A stretch of 8,699 nucleotides of DNA from Nitrospinaceae bacterium (GTDB lineage: Bacteria > Nitrospinota > Nitrospinia > Nitrospinales > VA-1), in the NCBI GenBank assembly GCA_029937655.1, contig JAPYPK010000059.1, forward strand, positions 1 to 8,699. The letters are read 5' to 3'. Position 1 is the stretch's first letter; the number at the start of each line of letters is the position of its first letter. A program made the position numbers and the translations under genes. The notes under the pieces are model-generated. The model was not told the DNA's origin and did no database searches. It saw only the letters and a list, made by a program, of their open reading frames with translations. Below, piece after piece: positions 1-5,193 of the stretch.

Positions 1-2
1 TT

Positions 3-302
3 GCTTTTGAAAATTTGGCTGGAGGAATGGGAACGGCAGCCTTTGTGGCCTTTCTTATGGCTTTATGCGACCATCGTTATACGGCCACTCAGTTTGCATT
101 GTTGTCAGCATTGGCATCATTAGGAAGAATTTTTGTTGGGCCTCCCTCTGGCTACTTATCTCATGAAGTTGGCTGGGTTGTTTTTTTCTTTGTTACCTTT
201 CTTGCAGCTCTTCCGGGTCTTGCTTTGCTTTATAAGATGCGCCGGAATATTCACTCTCTAGAACACCTTCAATATACGGATGATAAACATTCAAGCCCAT
301 GA
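3..302 (+). CDS. ampG: AmpG-type muropeptide permease, C-terminal part (5' truncated by window edge)
   Basis: This is the last 99 codons of a major-facilitator-type inner-membrane permease. The frame is open from the window edge, so the real start lies outside. Translation begins AFENLAGGMGTAAFVAF and continues through CDHRYTATQFALLSAL and the GPPSGYL stretch. These blocks are characteristic of AmpG, which imports anhydro-muropeptides (GlcNAc-anhMurNAc peptides) from the periplasm for peptidoglycan recycling. About two and a half hydrophobic segments are visible, followed by a short polar cytoplasmic tail rich in His, Asp and Lys. The stop codon TGA (300-302) overlaps the ATG of the next gene as ATGA, so the two are probably co-transcribed and translationally coupled. 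Family assignment is by recognised sequence blocks. Other PAT-family transporters are the only realistic alternative. Confidence 0.88.
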   Translation, partial: AFENLAGGMGTAAFVAFLMALCDHRYTATQFALLSALASLGRIFVGPPSGYLSHEVGWVVFFFVTFLAALPGLALLYKMRRNIHSLEHLQYTDDKHSSP

Positions 303-958
303 CCGAATTTGTTTATTTGCACGGGTTTGCATCTGGTCCTTCATCAAAAAAAGCTGCAGCATTCAAAAATAAATTTGAGGAAATAGGGGTGTCGTTAAAT
401 ATCCCCGATCTTGAAGGAGGTGACTTTGAAAATATGACTTTGACTAGCCAAATTAAAATTGTTTTAGATTTGTTAGATCAAATTCAAAGTGAGAAAGTAT
501 GCCTTATTGGTAGCAGTATGGGCGGATACCTTGCTACTTTGGTGGCGCAGCAGAGGGTGAAAATTAGAGCAACTTACCTTATAGCTCCCGGATTTAATTT
601 TCTGGAACGGTGGGTGAGAAGCTTAGAATTAGATTGCGCTGACGAGACTTGCTGGGACCCCAAGATTCAAATTTTTCATTATCGATATAATAAAATTAAA
701 TATATTTGTACAGATATTTTTAAGGATGCGAAAAATTGGAATACCCTTGCTCTTAATAGGGAGGTTCCCTCTCGAATCGTTCACGGAATACACGATGAAG
801 TTGTGCCAATAGACGAGTCAATAAAATTTAATAGCAGGCATCCGTGGTGTTCGTTAAAGGAACTCGATTCTGATCACGGTTTACTGAGTCACCTTGAGTG
901 GGTTCTAGATGATTGCATGGGGTTTTTTAAAAGACTAGGGTTTCTTTCAACTGAATAG
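299..958 (+). CDS. yqiA: YqiA-like alpha/beta hydrolase (predicted esterase)
   Basis: A 219-residue cytoplasmic alpha/beta-hydrolase with no signal peptide. It resembles the YqiA/YcfP (UPF0227) esterase family in size and motifs. The N-terminal strand and oxyanion region read YLHGFASGP (6-14). The nucleophile elbow is G71-S72-S73-M74-G75, with Ser73 as nucleophile. The acid is probably Asp166 in HGIHDEVVP, and the catalytic histidine is probably His193 in DSDHGLL. The triad is therefore complete and in normal order, and the length is typical. E. coli YqiA has esterase activity on short acyl esters, but the physiological substrate is not established. The ATG is embedded in the ATGA overlap with the upstream permease gene and has no clear Shine-Dalgarno of its own, which suggests translational coupling. 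Its 3' end lies 7 nt from the convergent gene at 966, leaving no room for a separate terminator. Confidence 0.85.
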   Translation: MTEFVYLHGFASGPSSKKAAAFKNKFEEIGVSLNIPDLEGGDFENMTLTSQIKIVLDLLDQIQSEKVCLIGSSMGGYLATLVAQQRVKIRATYLIAPGFNFLERWVRSLELDCADETCWDPKIQIFHYRYNKIKYICTDIFKDAKNWNTLALNREVPSRIVHGIHDEVVPIDESIKFNSRHPWCSLKELDSDHGLLSHLEWVLDDCMGFFKRLGFLSTE

Positions 959-965
959 ACCGAGT

Positions 966-1757
966 TTAGTTTTCTAAGTTTACCTTATAATCATTGAGCT
1001 GAATCCTGTAGGAACGAATCAAATGATCGCCTTGCCTGACAGTCTGTTTGATTTTGTGGACCAACCAAAAGTTTTGTAAGGTTTTATATGTATATTTAGT
1101 TTTTTCGATGTAGGTTTGGTCATTAAATGTGAATTTGGATAATGTTTCTGCTACTACCCACTGACCACCTCTACGAGTATAAAAGAAATTTCCCTCGATA
1201 CTTATAGGTTCTGGTTTTTGTCTGATGCGAATTTTTGTGATCCTCCATTTTTTAGTATCGACGAATAGTTCGTAATTTTTTGTGTTTCTTGTTGATGCCT
1301 TTTCCCTAAGATGCAGTACTAGGCTCTTTTTTGGTTGGTACTTGATTTGACCTTCATAGTTTGAAAATTTCTCATAAAGAGTATTGGGAAGGAATACGTC
1401 CAAATAGTTGTTTAAAACATTTATGTGTTCAGTTTTTTCAGCACCTGATAAGTTTGAATTCCTTGCACTGTTGATAATCTTTTTTTCATAAGAATGGTTT
1501 TTCAGTTTTCCTTTAAACTGAAAATCCGGTTTTTTAAAAAATTTTATTTGTTCTGACGACGTGTCTTGTTGTTCCCATAGTAAATCAGCAACTAGACTGG
1601 TTAAGCCTTCTTTTTGTGGATAGTAATAATGGCTGTCCAACTTGTTTAATAGGTTTTTTATTTCTGATTCGGCTGAAGATATAGATGGGTATGAGAGAAG
1701 CCAGAGTGAGGCATATAATATATATACCAAAAAATTTGGTGAGTGAGAGAAAATCAT
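966..1757 (-). CDS. Exported protein of unknown function, possibly LolA-like fold
   Basis: A 263-residue protein with a clear Sec signal peptide: hydrophobic core about residues 9-25, likely cleavage after SISSA (25-29). I do not recognise it by name. The mature N-terminal half is polar and helical-looking. The C-terminal half (about 140-260) is a run of alternating beta-strand segments such as YELFVDTKKWRITKIRI, FFYTRRGGQWVVAET and FWLVHKIKQTVRQG. That pattern resembles periplasmic LolA-type or outer-membrane lipoprotein-sorting proteins, so a lipid- or hydrophobe-carrying beta-sheet is possible, but this is inference. No cysteines occur in the mature protein. It is the last gene of the minus-strand set and starts 12 nt after the thioredoxin-like gene, with no obvious Shine-Dalgarno. 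A GTG-started frame overlapping its 5' end lacks a comparable exported-protein architecture and is treated as a shadow. Confidence 0.75.
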   Translation of the reverse strand: MIFSHSPNFLVYILYASLWLLSYPSISSAESEIKNLLNKLDSHYYYPQKEGLTSLVADLLWEQQDTSSEQIKFFKKPDFQFKGKLKNHSYEKKIINSARNSNLSGAEKTEHINVLNNYLDVFLPNTLYEKFSNYEGQIKYQPKKSLVLHLREKASTRNTKNYELFVDTKKWRITKIRIRQKPEPISIEGNFFYTRRGGQWVVAETLSKFTFNDQTYIEKTKYTYKTLQNFWLVHKIKQTVRQGDHLIRSYRIQLNDYKVNLEN

Positions 1758-1769
1758 TTGTTCGCACTA

Positions 1770-2312
1770 TTATTGAACTAACGTGGAAAACAATTTTTTT
1801 GATGCGGTGCTATCCCACTCTCGTTCTCCTGATATAAAGCCTTTTAATTTTCCATCTGCTCCTATCAGATAACTGGTGGGAAGGCCAAGGATAAAATAAT
1901 CCTTACGGACCTTCTGGCTTGGATCTAATAAAACTGGAAAGGTTAATTTATAATCATTTATATATTGGTGAATTCGTTTTTGTTTATCTCGGTCAATTGA
2001 AATTGCTATTACTTCAACGCCGTCAAGTTTTAGTGCCTCATATAGTTTCTGCATCGAAGGAAGTTCTTTTTTGCATGGTACACACCACGTGGCCCAGAAA
2101 TTCAACAAAACAGCTTTACCCTTAAAATCACTTAAACTTACAGAATTTCCATTTGAGTTTTGTAAAGTGAAGTTGGGCGCAGGTAATTCATTTCTAGGTT
2201 GCACCACCCCCATCGCTTTAAAACTTTCTTGATGAGCCTTAGCAGAATTCGCACCCAGGAATAAAAATGTGGTTGATGCAAATAACCAGAAATAAAATAT
2301 AATTCGCTTCAT
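1770..2312 (-). CDS. TlpA/ResA-like thiol-disulfide oxidoreductase
   Basis: A 180-residue thioredoxin-fold protein exported to the periplasm. A signal peptide covers about residues 1-26 (hydrophobic core FYFWLFASTTFLFLG, then SAKA-H), although it might instead stay as an anchor. The family-typical lead-in LPAPNFTLQNSNGNSVSLSD (43-62) precedes the active site W76-C77-V-P-C80. The conserved Glu83 after the second cysteine (CxxCxxE) is the arrangement seen in ResA and TlpA. The cis-proline is Pro145 in GLPTSYLI, and DGKLKGFISG follows. These enzymes keep specific periplasmic cysteines reduced, for example CxxCH sites in cytochrome c maturation or the copper ligands of cytochrome oxidase assembly proteins. 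Its direct upstream neighbour, 10 nt away, encodes a small CxxCH protein, and the barrel further upstream has exposed cysteines, so either could be a client. Client identity is inferred from context only. Confidence 0.92.
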   Translation of the reverse strand: MKRIIFYFWLFASTTFLFLGANSAKAHQESFKAMGVVQPRNELPAPNFTLQNSNGNSVSLSDFKGKAVLLNFWATWCVPCKKELPSMQKLYEALKLDGVEVIAISIDRDKQKRIHQYINDYKLTFPVLLDPSQKVRKDYFILGLPTSYLIGADGKLKGFISGEREWDSTASKKLFSTLVQ

Positions 2313-2322
2313 GTTTGTTGCT

Positions 2323-2625
2323 CTATCGCGCGTTACGTTGTAAATATGATTTAATTTGAGTCATTTCCACTGATGTGTAGGAAATATTTTTTTCGTTCAT
2401 TCGTTCTGTCATCATGATTAACAGATTATCCCACTCCCTGGCGGTATGTCGCTTCGGGTGAGGCAGACCGTGACAAATCGTGCATTTTTTTTTAAGCAGG
2501 CCGAGTTCTGTTGAACCCTCTTCTGGCATGCTTTGATGCGATACTGATGCACACGATGCTATTCCTAAAAACAAAGCAAAGCATAGTATTTGCGTAAGTA
2601 ATCGCACCAAACATGACAAAGGCAT
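2323..2625 (-). CDS. Small c-type haem lipoprotein
   Basis: A 100-residue protein with a lipoprotein signal: hydrophobic stretch about 8-22 followed by the lipobox I-A-S-C25. The residues after Cys25 are Ala-Ser, not Asp, so outer-membrane retention is expected under the Lol +2 rule. A single haem-c attachment motif C48-T-I-C51-H52 follows, embedded in KKKCTICHGLPHPKRHT. Only 48 residues remain after the haem histidine, giving a very short class-I-like domain with a predicted helix ending IKSYLQRN. Distal ligand candidates are Met71, Met72, Met76 and Met88, or His55/His60 near the haem. A redox or metal-sensing role in the envelope is plausible, but no partner is known. The gene starts 4 nt after the beta-barrel gene and ends 10 nt before the thioredoxin-like gene, which argues for one transcript. 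Haem attachment is predicted from the motif only. Confidence 0.82.
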   Translation of the reverse strand: MPLSCLVRLLTQILCFALFLGIASCASVSHQSMPEEGSTELGLLKKKCTICHGLPHPKRHTAREWDNLLIMMTERMNEKNISYTSVEMTQIKSYLQRNAR

Positions 2626-2629
2626 ATAA

Positions 2630-3757
2630 CTAGAAGCCTAGTTGTTTCGGTGCGCTGAAACCTTTATAACGACGGCTCTTTTTTGTTGGAACCTCCAAAT
2701 AATAAGTTAAACGCAACATGAAGTCACTTTGCATCTGCGGACCTTTAAGGTTTTGATATAAAGGAATCGATAGGTTTAGCTCCGCAACATGAAGTGGTGC
2801 CGGTTGAAACTGCACGCCCATAGTGGCATGTAAGTTAACCCCACCATAGTTTGTTGGATCACAAAGAGGTGTCATCCAGTCTTTAGTTGAATTTAGCATG
2901 GCATGACAATCACCATTCTCTTTGCCTGCTTTAGGCTGGTCACTGTAGTCTCCCCAAGCTTTTCCGTTTAACTGGAAACTTGCGAGCGCCTTTTCATTGA
3001 ATTGCCGCATAACGTATAGATCTAGTGTGTATTCACTTCCTTTTTTGTAATCTTGATCATTAAGCCACCAGCGTTGGGTGGTCATAAAGTTTGCTCCCAT
3101 CCAAAATGGATCAGCAGCCTTCTGATAGGTCAGTCCAAAAATAGGGTCCCATGTGCCAGACCCTGGTTGCATGCCAAAAGGAAGTAGTTTTCCACGCATT
3201 GTTCCCGTAGGGTGATTGGTATTTTTGATAGTGATCCTACCAGTTGGCACTGCTACACCGGCGACAGCTGAAAGTTGTTTGGTGGGTGCCAAATTATCAT
3301 CATGGTATAAACGATACTTCCCTATTAATTTGGTGTCCGTAAGACCTTGAGAAAACATATCGTAATCACCAGCAGTAGTCGTCATTTCCATCGTGTTGCG
3401 AACATACCCACCCATGATCATACCTGCAAAATTGTCTGTAAAAGAATATGCACCTCCAAGCATAGTCATATAGGAGTCCATAGATTTAGGTACGCCACGA
3501 TATTTGTCACGAGCCGTACTAGGGCCATAGTCCGAATAGTTTTTTTCGTCGGTTCCATCCCTTAAAGAGTCCATGGACATATACATTTCACTAATTTTGA
3601 AACGGTACTCGTGGGTTTCGGGAATGCCACCACCCATAATATTGAGTGGCATGTTACCTCCGCAGTGTGCGCAGCAAAGACCTATATAGGCAGCAGCATT
3701 GGTAGCTGTAATTAAAATAAATAAAATTGAACAAAAAATGAATCGGAATAAAAACAT
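2630..3757 (-). CDS. Met-rich outer-membrane beta-barrel with N-terminal CCxHC motif (transporter/MetA-like family)
   Basis: Read from ATG at 3757, this gives 375 residues. That start has the Shine-Dalgarno AAAGGA nine nt upstream and gives a clean signal peptide, MFLFRF then a hydrophobic core and NAAA-Y (cleavage about residue 23). The longer frame opening with TTG at 3844 and the ATG at 3775 put extra polar sequence before the signal and lack a good ribosome site. The mature N-terminus carries C28-C29-A-H31-C32-GG and a run of methionines (13 Met in residues 24-139). Beta-strand blocks follow, including GLTDTKLIGKYRL, PTGRITI and MQPGSGTWDPIFG (196-208). These resemble the PF13557 'transporter/phenol MetA' outer-membrane proteins. 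Cys284 and Cys299 may form a loop disulfide. The protein ends in Phe. Substrate is unknown; the Cys/His/Met ligands suggest a soft metal such as copper, which is inference. Confidence 0.82.
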   Translation of the reverse strand: MFLFRFIFCSILFILITATNAAAYIGLCCAHCGGNMPLNIMGGGIPETHEYRFKISEMYMSMDSLRDGTDEKNYSDYGPSTARDKYRGVPKSMDSYMTMLGGAYSFTDNFAGMIMGGYVRNTMEMTTTAGDYDMFSQGLTDTKLIGKYRLYHDDNLAPTKQLSAVAGVAVPTGRITIKNTNHPTGTMRGKLLPFGMQPGSGTWDPIFGLTYQKAADPFWMGANFMTTQRWWLNDQDYKKGSEYTLDLYVMRQFNEKALASFQLNGKAWGDYSDQPKAGKENGDCHAMLNSTKDWMTPLCDPTNYGGVNLHATMGVQFQPAPLHVAELNLSIPLYQNLKGPQMQSDFMLRLTYYLEVPTKKSRRYKGFSAPKQLGF

Positions 3758-3766
3758 CTTTAAATT

Positions 3767-3772
3767 TCCTTT
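3767..3772 (-). promoter_or_regulatory. Shine-Dalgarno that fixes the beta-barrel start
   Basis: On the minus strand this reads AAAGGA and lies 9 nt before the ATG at 3757. Neither the TTG at 3844 nor the ATG at 3775 has a comparable purine-rich site at a workable distance. Because only the 3757 start places the hydrophobic signal sequence at the extreme N-terminus, this site decides the annotated start. Confidence 0.6.
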
Positions 3773-3888
3773 CATAAACTTTGGGATTAAAAAAAAAAGT
3801 ACGTTTAATTCATAGATACGATTGAAAGCCTCATAACCTCGCAATGAGGGTGAGTAAAAGTATTTTGAATAAACTTTTTGAAATAGAA

Positions 3889-4305
3889 TTAGATGTTTTG
3901 TTGTGGTGGGTGTTCTATGGGACTTTGTATATTAGGGGAATTTTTAAAAATGTGAGGGGTGATTAGTTGACCAGTAAATAGCAAATTACTTTGGAATCCC
4001 ATATTCACAGCTAACAAACTTCTTGAATAATTAATATTAATATCGGAACCGGCATCTAAGGGGTGGGATCCGCAGTCAGAAGCAATTAGTTCTTGGATGG
4101 TGTTATTCAATAAGTCCTCTTGACAAACCTGGTCAATAGGATGTCCTTTTAGGGCGCAGTGCAACGAAACTCTTTCTTTATTTTTGTCAAACGGAGAAAT
4201 CGAATGGTGGGTAGTAGTATTGTGATGTTCATGGGTAGCAGCTACAGCATTACTGCACCAGAAAAATACAATAATAAAAAATAACAAGGCAGGAATTCTA
4301 GTCAT
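3889..4305 (-). CDS. Small His/Cys-rich exported protein, unknown function
   Basis: A 138-residue protein with a Sec signal peptide: hydrophobic core about 5-17, then SNAVAA-T with cleavage near residue 23. The mature N-terminus is histidine-rich (THEHHNTTTHH, with His25, 27, 28, 33 and 34). It is followed by a compact motif H49-C50-x4-H55-x5-C61, and then by D77-C78-G-S-H81. The three cysteines and two to three neighbouring histidines would make a plausible metal site or a disulfide-bonded knot. The last 40 residues are low in charge and Pro/Asn-rich, probably disordered. I do not recognise a named family. It is the first gene of the minus-strand set ending at 966 and sits 131 nt before the beta-barrel gene, whose N-terminus is also Cys/His/Met-rich. 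A periplasmic metal-binding role, perhaps for copper, is inferred from composition and neighbourhood. The ATG has no strong Shine-Dalgarno. Confidence 0.72.
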   Translation of the reverse strand: MTRIPALLFFIIVFFWCSNAVAATHEHHNTTTHHSISPFDKNKERVSLHCALKGHPIDQVCQEDLLNNTIQELIASDCGSHPLDAGSDININYSRSLLAVNMGFQSNLLFTGQLITPHIFKNSPNIQSPIEHPPQQNI

Positions 4306-4325
4306 GATAAAAAGTGCGTATTTGT

Positions 4326-4354
4326 ATTATATTAATGGCATGCAATAAATTTAA
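4326..4354 (-). promoter_or_regulatory. Candidate sigma-70-like promoter for the His/Cys-rich gene
   Basis: The minus strand carries a perfect TATAAT -10 hexamer at 4326-4331. A weak -35, TTAAAT (4349-4354, 3 of 6 matches), lies 17 nt upstream. Transcription would start near 4319, giving a leader of about 14 nt before the ATG at 4305. The spacer contains TGCATGCC, a palindromic GCATGC core that could be an operator half. In an AT-rich intergenic region a lone TATAAT can arise by chance, so confidence is modest. The position between batE and the His/Cys-rich gene suggests the downstream cluster can be transcribed independently of the bat genes. Confidence 0.35.
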
Positions 4355-4429
4355 TATTAGCTCATTGTAGATTGATTTGTCTATCCATATATTCCATCTA
4401 ATGTGAATTCTGGAGAAAAAACCTACTTT

Positions 4430-5191
4430 TCAATAAGCAATTGATTCTATTGGAACCCACCCAGATTTGTCTGTACTTACTAAAATATGCGCCCACTCGT
4501 TATCTTCTTGATTGACGGTAATGATAGCCCCTTCATGCAACTCAAATAAAGTGACATTCTGAATATTGCGATCCGATTTCACGTCTACTTTTTTACCCAT
4601 AATGACACCTGTTTTATGTTCGGATAAAAGGTTATATTTTATTCCAGTCGAAAAAAATGCTAGTAAAAGAATTGCCAGTGATATCTTTTTAAGAGACTCC
4701 CAAGGGGATTTTCTGTAGTAAAGAGAACCAATACAAATACACCAAAATATAATATTGAATAAGATTAATATTTCGAAATGTTCGATAAGGTTTATCGAAT
4801 CAACCCAGAAAAAAAGACTGTGAATAAGCCCACCGCGTGAGGGGGATAGTTGATCTTGAGTTTGGTTTATCGCGTATCTTAGATTAGCATCAAGGTTTTC
4901 ATTTCTTGGAAGAAGTAGTTGCGATCGAAGGTAATAAAGAATGGCATTACCTGTGTTTCCAAGTCTCATATGGGTGTTTCCAAGATTATAGTAGAGAAAT
5001 CCGTTTGTTTCCCCTTGGGCGACAAGTTTTTCAAAAATATCTGCGGCGGCTTGGTAGTTTTTTTCGTGGTAGAACTCGTTGGCAAGGGTGACTTGCGAAG
5101 AGATATCATTTTTCTGCGCCTCAACTCGACTGGTTGAGATCAATGTTGTGAATAGAATAGTCCATAAAACAAAGTTTTTTTTTATTTTCAT
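4430..5191 (-). CDS. batE: BatE-like protein: TPR, two membrane segments, SH3-like domain
   Basis: A 253-residue envelope protein with the BatE architecture. A signal peptide or N-terminal anchor occupies about 1-25. Tetratricopeptide repeats cover about 34-105 (ANEFYHEKNYQAAADIFEKL, then FLYYNLGNTHMRLGNTGNAI). Two transmembrane segments lie near 138-157 and 168-186. A C-terminal SH3-like (bacterial SH3b) domain at about 195-250 ends in the typical WAHILVSTDKSGWVPIESI. It starts 2 nt after the batD stop, with a GGA ribosome-site remnant inside the batD end, so the two are probably translationally coupled. Bat proteins are associated with aerotolerance and envelope stress in Bacteroides and Leptospira; their biochemical function is not settled. 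BatE presumably works with BatC and BatD in the inner membrane. The assignment rests on domain order plus gene context. Confidence 0.86.
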   Translation of the reverse strand: MKIKKNFVLWTILFTTLISTSRVEAQKNDISSQVTLANEFYHEKNYQAAADIFEKLVAQGETNGFLYYNLGNTHMRLGNTGNAILYYLRSQLLLPRNENLDANLRYAINQTQDQLSPSRGGLIHSLFFWVDSINLIEHFEILILFNIIFWCICIGSLYYRKSPWESLKKISLAILLLAFFSTGIKYNLLSEHKTGVIMGKKVDVKSDRNIQNVTLFELHEGAIITVNQEDNEWAHILVSTDKSGWVPIESIAY

Positions 5192-5193
5192 AA

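Noticed and set aside
1585..1767. A GTG-started 60-codon minus-strand frame overlapping the start of the LolA-like gene
   Set aside because: It overlaps a longer frame with a proper signal peptide in the same direction. It has no ribosome site and ends without a domain. One could imagine a frameshift joining the two, but the main frame already has a complete signal sequence.
3347..3565. A 72-codon plus-strand frame opposite the beta-barrel gene
   Set aside because: Antisense to a strong coding region, with no start signal and no recognisable features. The His/Arg-rich content is a reflection of the Met- and Thr-rich sense strand.
2630..3844. The longer beta-barrel frame starting with TTG at 3844
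   Set aside because: It would bury the signal peptide behind 29 extra residues and has no suitable ribosome site. The ATG at 3757 has AAAGGA at 9 nt and gives a normal export signal.
3834..3850. CCTC-GCAAT-GAGG hairpin between the His/Cys-rich gene and the barrel gene as an attenuator or terminator
   Set aside because: The stem is only 4 bp and is not followed by a T-run on the minus strand within a usable distance. It is unlikely to stop transcription.
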